DNA of 64,000 bases from Marinococcus halophilus (GCF_002265875.1 NZ_NPFA01000006.1:62150-126149), one strand, 5' to 3'; shown: positions 24,416-34,051, counted from the first letter of the stretch. Notes: a model not told the origin generated them from the sequence alone. Numbers and translations: made by a program.

Positions 24416-25270
24416 CTATAATAGATGCCGTTCGAGGTATGACCGCAGCATTTCCGGCGGTTTTCCTGTAAGTTTTTCCACGTCTGGAGTGACCTCGCCC
24501 ATCAGTCCCATGGAGACTGCTTCATACAAAGATGCATTCACCCTGCCGAAGCCGGAGCCATCATCGTACGTCCGGGCAAATTCCTGGACTTCCATCGGTT
24601 CATAACGAATGCGTTCTCCCGTAATATTGGAAAGCAGCTCACCCAATTCCTCCATCGTATAAGCCTGCATCCCTGTCAGCGTATAGAGACCCCCGTGCCT
24701 GTCAGGCCCAGCAGCCACAGCGGCTATGGCCTTAGCCAGGTCTCTTCGCGTAATAAAAGAAACAGCGCCTCTTCCTGCCGGGTAAGGCAGCCTTTTAGTC
24801 CGGACCAGCTCCTCCGTATAAGGAATCAGCGGGTCCGCATATACTCCGTTGCGAATAATAGTGCCAGACATCGAACTCATTGCAATACGCCGGACAGCGT
24901 AGCCGAAAAACGGGCTCATATGAAAGGGGTTGTTCCAATGGTCCGCCGTAAAACCGATAAAAATAAAATGTTTGACGCCAACCCCCTCTGCCGCTTCAAC
25001 TGAGGTTCTAAATTCCGTGATTCGCTGTTCAGATGGGTGCGTAATGCTTGGAATGTAAAGCACCACGTCTGCTCCCCGAAAGACTGCCGTCTGCTCATCA
25101 AACGAATAGTAATCCATTTTTTCTATGTGAACATTCTGCTCTTTGAACACCGCCGCTTTTTCAGGGCTGCGCACGCCAAGGGTCACCTGTTCTTTGGGGA
25201 CGAGTTCAAGCAGTTCCTCTGTTACTTTTTTTCCAAGATGGCCTGTAGCTCCCGTAATAACGTATTTCAT
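24416..25270 (-). CDS. NmrA-like NAD(P)H-binding reductase (QorB type)
   Basis: Atypical short-chain dehydrogenase of 284 aa with an N-terminal Rossmann motif (YVITGATGHLGKKV) but no classical YxxxK pair visible. Such NmrA/QorB proteins reduce quinones or sense NADPH/NADP+. It lies 13 bases after csaA on the same strand; whether the two act together is unknown. Confidence 0.85.
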   Translation of the reverse strand: MKYVITGATGHLGKKVTEELLELVPKEQVTLGVRSPEKAAVFKEQNVHIEKMDYYSFDEQTAVFRGADVVLYIPSITHPSEQRITEFRTSVEAAEGVGVKHFIFIGFTADHWNNPFHMSPFFGYAVRRIAMSSMSGTIIRNGVYADPLIPYTEELVRTKRLPYPAGRGAVSFITRRDLAKAIAAVAAGPDRHGGLYTLTGMQAYTMEELGELLSNITGERIRYEPMEVQEFARTYDDGSGFGRVNASLYEAVSMGLMGEVTPDVEKLTGKPPEMLRSYLERHLL

Positions 25271-25282
25271 ATATTCACCCTC

Positions 25283-25612
25283 TCAGCCGATTCTTTCCCC
25301 GATTTTCGTTTCGTGGTCTGTTTGCAGAAGAGTCACTCCTTCATCAGTATATACGCCTAAAATCAAGCATTCTGAAGTGAACGATGCAATTTTCATTGGA
25401 GGAAGGTTCACAATGCCAATCACTGTTTTACCCTCCAACTCACCTTTTTCATACAACTCAGTAATCTGGGCGCTGGACTGCTTTACTCCCACTTCTTCTC
25501 CAAAATCCACCCACGCCTGATACGCAGGCTTTTTTGCCTCCGGAAACTCTTGTATCTGTACAATCTTTCCTACTCTAATATCCAGGTTGTGAAAGTTTTC
25601 AATAGAAGCCAT
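25283..25612 (-). CDS. csaA: CsaA, tRNA-binding-domain chaperone
   Basis: Small OB-fold protein (109 aa) of the CsaA family, described in Bacillus subtilis as a chaperone linked with protein export. Seen: NFHNLDIRVGKIVQIQEFPE, VDFGEEVGVKQSSAQIT and GIVNLPPMKIASFTSE, the conserved core of the tRNA-binding domain. The ATG at 25612 has GGAAGGG in front; the in-frame start 39 bases earlier is not supported. Length matches the family. Confidence 0.95.
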   Translation of the reverse strand: MASIENFHNLDIRVGKIVQIQEFPEAKKPAYQAWVDFGEEVGVKQSSAQITELYEKGELEGKTVIGIVNLPPMKIASFTSECLILGVYTDEGVTLLQTDHETKIGERIG

Positions 25613-25657
25613 CGAAATACCCTTCCTTTCTCTACTTTGATTATGTATCATCGTATC

Positions 25658-25669
25658 ATAAGCGCTTAT
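25658..25669. promoter_or_regulatory. Palindrome ATAAGCGCTTAT between divergent genes
   Basis: A perfect 12-base palindrome about 46 bases before csaA and 59 before the divergent membrane protein gene. Possible operator; the binding protein is unknown. Confidence 0.3.
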
Positions 25670-25727
25670 ATTATTTGTAATATCCTGGTACCTTTTTGGC
25701 CGGGAAACTCATTTGAGGTGAATTGAC

Positions 25728-26111
25728 GTGCGGCGTTTTCTAACATTTTTGCTCGGAATTATTTTAGGTGCCGCCATGAATATACCTATTATCAGCATTG
25801 CCCGCTTTTCTGCCGAGTTATTTATTGGGCAGGGGTACTGGTTAATCGGCATCGGGGCCCCGCTTGTGTTTTGGCTTGTATTTAACCTTCCATTCATTCA
25901 ATGGTTTGCCGCATTTGCTGTGCGCTGGAGATGGATGAACCGTATCGGCATTGGCCTGCTGATGATCGGGGTAGTTACTATGTTTCAGTTAAACAGCGGC
26001 GAACTGTTCTGGTATTATATAGAAATCGGTATCATTATGGCCGCTTCTCTCTGCCTTCTGGTGCAGATTATTCTCACTCCTAAAAAACGTCCCCCACATG
26101 TAAAATCATAA
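25728..26111 (+). CDS. Membrane protein of unknown function
   Basis: A 127-aa protein with four hydrophobic helices and a short basic tail. GTG start at 25728 with GAGGTG seven bases in front. I recognise no family. Divergent from csaA, ends at a terminator. Confidence 0.7.
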   Translation: MRRFLTFLLGIILGAAMNIPIISIARFSAELFIGQGYWLIGIGAPLVFWLVFNLPFIQWFAAFAVRWRWMNRIGIGLLMIGVVTMFQLNSGELFWYYIEIGIIMAASLCLLVQIILTPKKRPPHVKS

Positions 26112-26139
26112 ACTTCCGGCGTGAATCCGGGAGTTTTTT
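26111..26139 (+). terminator. Terminator after the membrane protein gene
   Basis: Stem AACTTCCGG / CCGGGAGTT followed by TTTTT. The remaining bases up to 26351 show no gene. Confidence 0.75.
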
Positions 26140-26351
26140 AGTTTCCGGACAACCAGCTTAAAAAATTTTGTTCGCGGGCCCACGCGCTATCCCCGCCATA
26201 TAAGCATTTCTATTAAATTCTTCCCTTTTAGCAAAAATTGGATGATTGAATTAAGTCACAACGGGTATCATACACCCCGATGCCACTTATTATTTTAAAG
26301 TAACTAACGTTATGGCATAAATAGCTTACAGAAAAAGGAGCGATACACGTC

Positions 26352-27092
26352 ATGACAGAACTTCAAGGCAAAACGTTTATTATTACAGGAGCAAGCAGCG
26401 GCATTGGGAGAGCCACCGCTAAAAAACTCGTCGAAAACGGCGCTAACGTAGCACTTGCCGCCCGCCGTCTCGAACGCCTGAACGAAATTAAAGAAGAGCT
26501 TTCCGATCAGCCTGGCGAAATTATCCTCAAAGAGACCGACGTTACTTCCCGTGAACAGATGGAAGAACTCGGACGCGAAGCAGTCAATCACTTTGGCAAA
26601 GTATACGGCCTTTTTAACAACGCCGGCTTAATGCCGCTATCATTACTGAAAAATCAAAAGGTCGATGAGTGGGACCAGATGGTGGATGTGAACATTAAAG
26701 GTGTTCTGTACGGCATCAATGCCATCCTTCCGCATATGATCGAAAATAATGATGGCCATATTATTTCCACTTCCTCTGTTGCTGCCCACCAAATCTTCCC
26801 TGGCAGTTCCGTATACAGTGGTACGAAATTTGCCGTAAAGGCAATTATGATGGGCCTCGAACAAGAAGTAGCCCAGACTAACATTCGTACGACTGCCATT
26901 TCTCCAGGCGTGGTGAATACAGAGCTGACTGAAACCATTACGGATAAAGAAGTAATGGAACAATTCGATTCCGTATTGAATGTGCAGCAGCTGAATTCAG
27001 AAGATATTGCAGAAGCAGTATACTATGCACTTACCCAGCCGGCACACGTGGACGTCAATGAAATTGTTGTTCGTCCGGTGGATCAGCCATAA
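26352..27092 (+). CDS. Short-chain dehydrogenase/reductase (classical SDR)
   Basis: NAD(P)H-dependent oxidoreductase of 246 aa. Cofactor motif TGASSGIG near residue 12, NNAG at about 90, catalytic Ser in STSSVAAHQ, and YSGTK (Tyr/Lys pair) at about residues 155-159. It is a clear paralogue of the SDR at 41525-42265: both share NNAGLMPLS and VNEIVVRP. YdfG-like SDRs reduce small carbonyl compounds or 3-hydroxy acids. AAAGGAG lies before the start; terminator behind. Confidence 0.92.
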   Translation: MTELQGKTFIITGASSGIGRATAKKLVENGANVALAARRLERLNEIKEELSDQPGEIILKETDVTSREQMEELGREAVNHFGKVYGLFNNAGLMPLSLLKNQKVDEWDQMVDVNIKGVLYGINAILPHMIENNDGHIISTSSVAAHQIFPGSSVYSGTKFAVKAIMMGLEQEVAQTNIRTTAISPGVVNTELTETITDKEVMEQFDSVLNVQQLNSEDIAEAVYYALTQPAHVDVNEIVVRPVDQP

Positions 27093-27107
27093 ATGCCGAA
27101 CGTATTT

Positions 27108-27147
27108 AAGCCTCTGCTCCGTATCCGGGAGCAGAGGCTTATTTTTT
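27108..27147. terminator. Bidirectional terminator between SDR and yqjF-like genes
   Basis: Stem AAGCCTCTGCTCC / GGAGCAGAGGCTT with a T run; it overlaps the end of the convergent yqjF-like gene. Confidence 0.88.
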
Positions 27148-27825
27148 TCGTAGTCTTACAGCCCCCACATCCACGCCCGGGCTGACCATAACATGAACGG
27201 GGCGTCCGTCTGAATGGTTGAAACCGCCTGCTGCGAGTAGTCCGTTTTCTTCCTCTGCATACTCACCGCGATACAGCTTCCACGGCTTATGTACGACATC
27301 TCCGTACCATATCTGTCTATCTTTGGCTGTGTAAAAACGGTATCTTTCTGCAAGCCAGTTTTCGAGCGATCCTTCTGCAGCCGGCAGCTGTTCTCCTGTC
27401 GTCCGGTACTTTGCACGAAAACGAACGTTTCCGGACCTCCGGTGGTGATTCCAATACGTCCAGCTTTGATAATGGCGGATCGAAAAGCGTGCCTGATAAT
27501 ACGGAATAGCAAAATTCCGTCGCGCAATCCAGACACCAAGCGGAGAAGAAGCATCTAAATTATAAAAATAAATCCCCGGTTCCCCGTCCACGCAGACATA
27601 CGTACGCAGATTCAATTCCGGAAAATGCAGGCCTGTCTGTTTTGGAAAAAAAGACGGACGGATGTCGTGCATTGAAAACGAAACTACTCCTACATACGCT
27701 CTCCCCTGAAACGTATCTACCTCCATATGCTCCGGCAGGCTGCGAGCTACTTCCCCAGGAGTTTTTTCCCAATGTGCAAACAACGCGTTTCTCCATTTCA
27801 TGCGTATCAGCTGCCGCTCTCTCAT
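27139..27825 (-). CDS. YqjF-like protein (DUF2071)
   Basis: Soluble 228-aa protein of the YqjF/DUF2071 family. Recognised by the N-terminal MKWRNALFAHW, the central VGVVSFSMHDIRPSFFP and FPELNLRTYV, and FYNLDASSP. The family has an acetoacetate-decarboxylase-like fold; function is unknown. It stands alone. Confidence 0.88.
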   Translation of the reverse strand: MRERQLIRMKWRNALFAHWEKTPGEVARSLPEHMEVDTFQGRAYVGVVSFSMHDIRPSFFPKQTGLHFPELNLRTYVCVDGEPGIYFYNLDASSPLGVWIARRNFAIPYYQARFSIRHYQSWTYWNHHRRSGNVRFRAKYRTTGEQLPAAEGSLENWLAERYRFYTAKDRQIWYGDVVHKPWKLYRGEYAEEENGLLAAGGFNHSDGRPVHVMVSPGVDVGAVRLRKK

Positions 27826-27996
27826 CTCTGCTCCCTCTTCCTCAGTGTTTTATCCCAACCAATATACTACGATTTTCAACTGCTTTAAACTTAAATGGCT
27901 TCGAATATACTATTTTTTCCTGCTTCTTATTTTCCTCTTCAATAAGGTTTGTGATACATTGAAGAAAGGTTATTCTTCGCAAAGGAGCTCATATAT

Positions 27997-28290
27997 ATGG
28001 AAGACGCCAGAATGAAAATGTTCAGCAGTATGCTTTTAGCCATCTCCCTGTTACTCGTCATTACCACTGATATTCTTCTGATTGTGACAGCCATCGTAGT
28101 GGGCGGCGGTATTTCATTATACGTCTATGCCGGTCTTGTAATTACCGCTCTATGGGGTGTCGGGCTGGCAGCTCATTTTAAAGCCCAGAGCCGGATAAGC
28201 TTTATTATCTTTTTTATTTTAACAGTACTTCTTTTGATCAACTTGTTCAGCGGCATTTTAACCGGGCCGGCAGTAGAATTTTCATCCTAA
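27997..28290 (+). CDS. Small membrane protein, unknown
   Basis: A 97-aa protein with three hydrophobic helices (about 9-32, 36-56 and 67-88). AAAGGAG lies ten bases before the ATG. No family recognised. Single gene with its own terminator. Confidence 0.65.
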   Translation: MEDARMKMFSSMLLAISLLLVITTDILLIVTAIVVGGGISLYVYAGLVITALWGVGLAAHFKAQSRISFIIFFILTVLLLINLFSGILTGPAVEFSS

Positions 28291-28320
28291 AAGAAGGCCG
28301 TACGCACGGCCTTCTTTTAT
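28289..28320. terminator. Bidirectional terminator
   Basis: Perfect 13-base stem AAAAGAAGGCCGT / ACGGCCTTCTTTT with a four-base loop, between convergent genes. Confidence 0.9.
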
Positions 28321-28342
28321 TTCCCGGGAAATGTACGAACAG

Positions 28343-29098
28343 CTAATCCGGTCTATCATCCGGCTTTAAACTCAGGATAATACCGTAGGCAAATGCACTG
28401 CCTACAAGCAGGACACCGGCAATAAGATTGTATGGAAATGGCAAAAGATCCACCGCAGAAATCACCAGCCATACCGCAATCAATAAACCAATAATTGCTG
28501 CGTACGCTGGTAAAAAGTCCTTCTGGAAAACCCAAACCGCCAGGGCAGTGGCCATGATTGCTACAGGCACAAACCACCACTTAAATGCTGAGGAAAAAAT
28601 CAGGCTCCCCTCGGGAACATTTGTTATGAGATCACGAACGGGAATGACCAGAACAAACATTGCCGCTTGAGGAAGATACTTCAGGTTCTGCTTTATCCAA
28701 CTTGAACGAAAGGCCTGAAGGGGTTTGCCGTAAATCATTAAAAAACTGACTATTAAGGCCCCTGGACCTAAAATGCCAAAATACCAGAAAGAAAAATTTG
28801 TCACACCCCGCAGCAAATCCCACAACCATAAAGCTAAAAATAGAACCCAGGCGACCAGCAATAAAAATGATAGATGCCCTCCTATAGCAGGAGGTACCTT
28901 GTGTTTGATTGCTCCACTATATACCTTCGGATCCTTCGGCATAATTTCATACATAGATCCTCCAGCTTTTTCCCGGGCCTCTACCTTTTCTTTATCCCCC
29001 TGGATGTAAAACTCCGTTTCTCTTTTCTTTCTGCCATGTAAATAAAGATAATCCCCGACCTCCTGAAAATAATCTTCTGCTTGTTTGGACAAAGACAT
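28343..29098 (-). CDS. DUF1129-like membrane protein
   Basis: A 251-aa protein with a polar N-terminal domain of about 75 residues and six or so membrane helices, resembling DUF1129 proteins (family match moderate). Start ATG at 29098 (MSLSKQAEDYF) has AAAGGAG in front; the ATG at 29113 overlaps that site. The phrase YFQEVGDYLYLHGRKK is typical of the N-terminal part. Function unknown. Confidence 0.72.
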   Translation of the reverse strand: MSLSKQAEDYFQEVGDYLYLHGRKKRETEFYIQGDKEKVEAREKAGGSMYEIMPKDPKVYSGAIKHKVPPAIGGHLSFLLLVAWVLFLALWLWDLLRGVTNFSFWYFGILGPGALIVSFLMIYGKPLQAFRSSWIKQNLKYLPQAAMFVLVIPVRDLITNVPEGSLIFSSAFKWWFVPVAIMATALAVWVFQKDFLPAYAAIIGLLIAVWLVISAVDLLPFPYNLIAGVLLVGSAFAYGIILSLKPDDRPD

Positions 29099-29154
29099 AG
29101 GCTCTCCTTTCATCCTTATTTTTCCATTCCATTATTTCCATTGTCAATCCATAT

Positions 29155-29185
29155 AAAAAGCCTGTCCCGACGAACGGAACAGGCT
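29155..29185 (-). terminator. Terminator of the GT2-GtrA-YfhO operon
   Basis: Stem AGCCTGTTCCG / CGGGACAGGCT (one mismatch) followed by TTTTTA on the minus strand. Confidence 0.85.
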
Positions 29186-29191
29186 CTGTCA

Positions 29192-31780
29192 CTATTTTTT
29201 TCTTCTTTTAACGCCCCATAACACTGCTGCCAGCAGCGAGAGCACCGAAATCCCAGTCATCCACCAGAAATACGGAGGATAGTACGTAAGAGAAAGGTTG
29301 TTTTCCCCATTCTCAAGCGGCACAGCGGTAAACGCTCCGTTTGCTTTCTCTATTGGCACCCGTTCACCATTCACCTTGGCTCTCCACCCTTTTTCATATG
29401 GAACAGGCATGACAGCGTATGCGTCTCCTGCGTCGTTTTCAACGACAGTATCGACTTCATTGCCGTCCACTTCTACATTCCGGGTAATATCCTTTGCCTG
29501 TTCGCTGGCTTCATTTAATTGTTCATACGTTTCCCCGTATACAACCAGATCCTCAAGATGGTACTCTCCTTCAGGCAACCGGATTTCTATAACATTATCC
29601 GCCGGATTTTCCACCCGGATCGTTAAATCATTTTCGTTCGTGCGGTACAGTGAGTCTCTCGCTTTTCGCGTTGTCTCAAATTCGTTCACGTTCATCCGGA
29701 AATAGCCGACACCGGGCTCCTGGCGGAGGAGAAAGTCTACGTAATAGTCCTCCACGTCTTCATCCCCGGGCACTGTAATATTGAGTCCGCCCTCTTCTCC
29801 GGTAACCGTAAGCATCCCGTTGTCGTAAGTCCCGTTTACGGCTTCAACATCCTCTCCGGTAGTGACCGAATTTTCCTGTGGAAAATCGGCCGCTGTCTCT
29901 GGATTTTCGAGGATTACACCGTTTAGCATCGCATGCTCCTTCGCGAGCGGCGCGGCTTCTTCAGCATCTTCATAGGCGTATATTTGATTGGTGGTCCGTA
30001 CAAACGGCAGCACGTTTTCATTTTGATAAATAATATAATTATCATTTTCTACAAATGGAGTAAACCCGTACGGCACGTTTTCATCCCCGTCTTTTTCAAA
30101 CATGGCGTACTCTCCGCGCAGCAGGCTGTAGATATTTGCCCTACGGCCGAAATCTGAATACCGGCTAATGCTTTCCCGGCCCAGATCGATCTGAAGGTCA
30201 TTGTAATAAAACATGAGTATCTCTTCATTCAAAATGCTTGAATATGCGCCAGCCCCGTAAAAATCCAAATACAGCGGCGTATTTGTACGCTGCGGGTCCT
30301 TAACCCAGGTCGTGCGGGATAGAGCATCGGGATCTTCCTGAGCCACTTCATTTAACAATTCAATCTGATCGGCATCCATGTAATCCTCACTCATGAGAAA
30401 TTCCTGCGTGGTTTCGCTGATGCTCCCGCGTTCAAACAGCTTTGCATACTGATACTGATTAGCAATTACCACGCTGGTCATAATGGCAAAAACGGCAGTG
30501 ATAATCCTTTTCCCGCGTACATCTGTAAGCGTGGTGATGACAAAGGCTCCCAGGGAAATAACAATCATGCCCGGCGTCAGCCAGCCGCTCCAGTGATCAA
30601 TGGAAAAATCGTCATCTAATAGGTAAAACAGGATGTACATGCCTGTTGCAAAAACAAGTGAAGGCACCAGTTCCCGCCAGTCGAGCTTTCGGATATGCTG
30701 AATGCCCGCTGCCACTGCGCCGGCGAGTAGAAAAGCAGCGATGTACTCAAAACGGTTCCTTGGCGCAGAAAAGCCGTTAAATGCGCTTCCTACCAACGGG
30801 CTATAATGAAATACAATGAATAAAAGTGACAGAATCGTAAAAAGCACAAACCGCGGATCCCTGTACAGCTGCTTCCAGGCTGCAAACACTAAAAAGATGG
30901 TCGGCACAATGAGAAAGCGGCTGTCGAGCAGGATATTGCTTGTACTATCAAATAACACGATCTCCTGTTCAAAGTCTGGCCGGTAATTGTTAAAGTAGCC
31001 GTACACGCCAGCGAAAAAGCCGGTCAGGCCGATGCCGAACCCGAGCAGGGAGCTGCCCCCAAAATAAAGTATCTGCTTTCCTATTTTTGTTTCCTGAGGC
31101 ACAAGACGGATCAGCCATCTGGCTAATATATAAATACCAATAAAAATAAGCACGATATAAGAAAAGTAGAAGTTCGAAAATACGGTTGCTGCAAGCGCAA
31201 AAATAAACAGCAGCGGTTTTTTCTCCCGGATAATTTTTTCTACTCCGTACACGAGCAGCGGAAGCCAAATGAAAGCGTCTGCGAAAAATTCCCAAAATGC
31301 CGCGTGACGAAAATACATTACACACGTGGCATATAAAAGTGCCCCGGTCAGAGCAGGCACACGGTCTAGCTTCATGTAGCGGAAGCAGGCGTACGTCAAA
31401 AAGGAAACGAGCGTCATACGGGCCATGCTGATAAAAATGACAGCCTCGGTCCAAAAGGCTGCGTCGGGCTCACGAACCAGCCCCACAAGCTCCAGTATAT
31501 AAACGACTAACATCTGAAGGTAGAAGAACAGGTTCGTCGAGTAATAGTATCCGAGCTGGGTAAACATACTGCCGCCAAGCCCCAGTTGAAAGGAATAAAA
31601 AAATTCTCCGCTCGTATAATGATCGTACAGCAGCTGCTTAAACGGCCCCATCTGGTTCAATCCGTCATTCGGACCTGCCATATACGTATCATTGGTCCAT
31701 TGGTAGAAGAAAAATGCGTGTGCTGCAATGACAGACAGAATGATTGCTGCCGCAATTCCCCATATATGCTTGTGTTTCAA
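29192..31780 (-). CDS. yfhO: YfhO-like GT-C glycosyltransferase
   Basis: Large polytopic membrane protein of 862 aa with about 12 N-terminal helices, an extracytoplasmic C-terminal domain (about residues 430-835) and a final helix before a basic tail. This is the YfhO layout. Known YfhO proteins transfer a sugar from an undecaprenyl-phosphate-sugar to lipoteichoic acid on the outer face of the membrane. The gene uses a TTG at 31780 with GGGGAGAG in front. It is the third gene after GT2 and GtrA, which supply and flip the lipid-linked sugar. The extracytoplasmic part is acidic. Confidence 0.88.
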   Translation of the reverse strand: MKHKHIWGIAAAIILSVIAAHAFFFYQWTNDTYMAGPNDGLNQMGPFKQLLYDHYTSGEFFYSFQLGLGGSMFTQLGYYYSTNLFFYLQMLVVYILELVGLVREPDAAFWTEAVIFISMARMTLVSFLTYACFRYMKLDRVPALTGALLYATCVMYFRHAAFWEFFADAFIWLPLLVYGVEKIIREKKPLLFIFALAATVFSNFYFSYIVLIFIGIYILARWLIRLVPQETKIGKQILYFGGSSLLGFGIGLTGFFAGVYGYFNNYRPDFEQEIVLFDSTSNILLDSRFLIVPTIFLVFAAWKQLYRDPRFVLFTILSLLFIVFHYSPLVGSAFNGFSAPRNRFEYIAAFLLAGAVAAGIQHIRKLDWRELVPSLVFATGMYILFYLLDDDFSIDHWSGWLTPGMIVISLGAFVITTLTDVRGKRIITAVFAIMTSVVIANQYQYAKLFERGSISETTQEFLMSEDYMDADQIELLNEVAQEDPDALSRTTWVKDPQRTNTPLYLDFYGAGAYSSILNEEILMFYYNDLQIDLGRESISRYSDFGRRANIYSLLRGEYAMFEKDGDENVPYGFTPFVENDNYIIYQNENVLPFVRTTNQIYAYEDAEEAAPLAKEHAMLNGVILENPETAADFPQENSVTTGEDVEAVNGTYDNGMLTVTGEEGGLNITVPGDEDVEDYYVDFLLRQEPGVGYFRMNVNEFETTRKARDSLYRTNENDLTIRVENPADNVIEIRLPEGEYHLEDLVVYGETYEQLNEASEQAKDITRNVEVDGNEVDTVVENDAGDAYAVMPVPYEKGWRAKVNGERVPIEKANGAFTAVPLENGENNLSLTYYPPYFWWMTGISVLSLLAAVLWGVKRRKK

Positions 31781-31795
31781 TATTCTCTCCCCACG

Positions 31796-32170
31796 CTATC
31801 TTTTTAATATTTTCCCAGTGACAATGAATGTGATCGGTATGGTAAAAATCACCGCTCCCAGAGGGGCGATAGTGCTGTTGATGTCCAGCCATTCCACAAA
31901 TATATAAGCAAAAACAGATGAAGCCCCTACGTTTACCACCTGGGTCAACGGAAATTGGAAGAATTTTTTCCACGTCGGCCGCACCTGGTAGGTAAAGTAT
32001 GTATTTAAAAAGAAAGAAATGACAAAACTGATAAAAAAACCGGTGATATGGGCAACCATATAGGGCACCGAAAGTACAACGTGAAGCAGTAAGTAGGCGG
32101 CATAGTAGTTCAACGTGTTCATACCGCCTACTAAAACAAATCTAGTAAACTCATTATCCAACTGTTTCAT
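31796..32170 (-). CDS. GtrA-family membrane protein (probable lipid-linked sugar flippase)
   Basis: A 124-aa protein with four membrane helices and the GtrA features FTRFVLVGGMNTLNYY and FVISFFLNTYFTYQV. GtrA/GtcA proteins are thought to move undecaprenyl-phosphate-sugars across the membrane. The ATG overlaps the stop of the GT2 gene by four bases (ATGA), and YfhO follows after 15 bases, so the three products should work as one unit. Confidence 0.92.
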   Translation of the reverse strand: MKQLDNEFTRFVLVGGMNTLNYYAAYLLLHVVLSVPYMVAHITGFFISFVISFFLNTYFTYQVRPTWKKFFQFPLTQVVNVGASSVFAYIFVEWLDINSTIAPLGAVIFTIPITFIVTGKILKR

Positions 32171-33102
32171 GCATCTCGCCTTTTCGTATTAGATTCCTGC
32201 ACTAAATAATGCGGGCGCCTTTTCGTTTCATAGTAGATGCGGCCAATATATTCCCCAAGCACGCCGAGGCTTAACAACTGCACGCCTCCTAAAAACAGGA
32301 TAGCAGAAATTGTCGTAAAGTAGCCCGGCACTTCTATTCCCATCCGCAGAATCTGGACAAATGTAATACCAATGTAAATCAGCGCAAGCAGCATAACAGC
32401 AAGGCCGGTATACAGACAAACACGCAGCGGACGGTTATTAAAAGAAATCATGCCGTCCACGCCGTAATTCAACAAGCTCGAAAACGACCACTTGGTTTCG
32501 CCTTCCTGGCGCTGCACATTTTCATAGTAAACCGTTTTGGAAGGAAAGCCGATCCATGAAAAAAGCCCCTTCGAGAATCGGTTGGCTTCACTTAACGACA
32601 GCAGGGCATCGAGCGCCCTCCGGCTTAACAGGCGGAAATCGCCGACACCGTCTTCAAGCTTTACATCCACCATTTTATTAATAAATTTATAATACATCGT
32701 CGCCATACCCGAACGGAATTTTGAATCCCCTTCCCGGTTCCTCTTCGCGATAACCTGGTCGTAGCCTTCTTCGTAGCCTTCAATTAATTCTAAAATGACT
32801 TCGGAGGGGTGCTGCAGATCAGCATCAATAATCACTACAGCATCACCGTCCGCATGGTGCAGCCCAGCAATGAGTGCTGCTTCTTTTCCGAAGTTACGGG
32901 TAAACGATACATAGCTCACATTTTCATGCATCCGGGCAAGCTCTCTCATCTTCGCAAGCGTCTGGTCCGAGCTTCCGTCATCTATATACAGTGCTTCTAT
33001 TTCATAGGGCAGATGCCCTAAATGATTCTGCAGTGATTCATATACAGAGAAAATGTTGTCCTCTTCATTGAACGAAGGGATGACGATTGTTATCTTTTTC
33101 AT
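32167..33102 (-). CDS. GT2 glycosyltransferase making polyprenyl-phosphate sugar (CsbB/GtrB-like)
   Basis: Family 2 glycosyltransferase of 311 aa: N-terminal catalytic domain with VIPSFNEEDNI, DDGSSD and DADLQHP (metal-binding DxD type), then two C-terminal membrane helices (about 225-250 and 262-285) typical of GtrB/CsbB. It transfers a hexose or GlcNAc from a nucleotide sugar to undecaprenyl phosphate on the inner face. First gene of the three-gene operon. Which sugar is used cannot be told from sequence; GlcNAc is known for CsbB. Confidence 0.92.
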   Translation of the reverse strand: MKKITIVIPSFNEEDNIFSVYESLQNHLGHLPYEIEALYIDDGSSDQTLAKMRELARMHENVSYVSFTRNFGKEAALIAGLHHADGDAVVIIDADLQHPSEVILELIEGYEEGYDQVIAKRNREGDSKFRSGMATMYYKFINKMVDVKLEDGVGDFRLLSRRALDALLSLSEANRFSKGLFSWIGFPSKTVYYENVQRQEGETKWSFSSLLNYGVDGMISFNNRPLRVCLYTGLAVMLLALIYIGITFVQILRMGIEVPGYFTTISAILFLGGVQLLSLGVLGEYIGRIYYETKRRPHYLVQESNTKRRDA

Positions 33103-33205
33103 TTTATTTCCCCCCTGGCCCCTTTATCTCCCATTGTTTACACAGTACTTTCATATCGTACCCTTCTCTATATCATTTGTATCACTGTACAGAGGTGAAA
33201 AATTC

Positions 33206-33889
33206 TCAAAAATTGTGGGATGGATGCGTGCCTGCCGCTTTCCGGGCATAAAAAATAACGTCCGGGCCGCCTCGTCCAACCTCCACTTCCTCGGTCCATA
33301 CAGCATCGAATACCGCTTCGAGGCTGCTTTTGAAAGCCGTAGAATAAGAAGCACTCCAAAAAGCAGCCACACCTCCGCTGCGGAGTACGTTATAAACCAC
33401 CTGCAGACCTCCCGTTTTATACATATGGGAATTCCCTTCCCGGACGAGCCAATCAGGCCCGTTATCGGTATCCATACATACAGCATCCCAGCGTGCGCTT
33501 GTTTCTTTCTCTAAAAATGCTAGAAGATCCGCCTCAATGATTCGTGCTTTCTCATTCTCGGGAGCCCGTCGGTTCCATTCCTTAAAATAGGAACGGTTCC
33601 ACTCAATAATATGCTTCTCTAATTCTACAACAGTTACGTGCACTGTATCTGCATGATTTACCGCTTCATCGAGTGAAAAACCGACACCAAGACCTCCAAT
33701 CAGCACCGACTCTGCTGAAAAAGCATGTTGCAGCGCAGTCTTTACCATTCGCCGCTCTGAATCTCCATTATGGGTAGCCATTAAAAACGTTCCATTACTA
33801 ATAACTTCATAATGCCCGCCGCGCCGCTGAAGCTGCAGCTCCCCGCTTTTTCCCTGAACCTTTTTCATTACTTCCCTGTCACTGTTCAT
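33206..33889 (-). CDS. Spermidine-synthase-like methyltransferase-fold protein
   Basis: A 227-aa protein with a Rossmann-like core: SVLIGGLGVGFSLDEAV (cofactor loop) and VTVVELEKHIIEWN (acidic residue after strand 2), then DAVCMDTDNGPDWL. This is the spermine/spermidine synthase group, but the polyamine-specific N-terminal beta domain is short, so a true aminopropyltransferase role is doubtful. It lies about 100 bases before the glycosyltransferase operon on the same strand, without a visible terminator between. Confidence 0.78.
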   Translation of the reverse strand: MNSDREVMKKVQGKSGELQLQRRGGHYEVISNGTFLMATHNGDSERRMVKTALQHAFSAESVLIGGLGVGFSLDEAVNHADTVHVTVVELEKHIIEWNRSYFKEWNRRAPENEKARIIEADLLAFLEKETSARWDAVCMDTDNGPDWLVREGNSHMYKTGGLQVVYNVLRSGGVAAFWSASYSTAFKSSLEAVFDAVWTEEVEVGRGGPDVIFYARKAAGTHPSHNF

Positions 33890-34051
33890 TCAAGACCACT
33901 CCTTTCCTGTACGGCAAGTATATTTCATATTTGCAAAACCAGAAAAAAAAGGTACGATTAAAAAGTATGCAGAATTTTATCAACATGAGTATGTTTATTT
34001 ATTTTATAATATTTTGTTAACTATTTTAGAAAAGACCAGGAGGTTGTTTAT

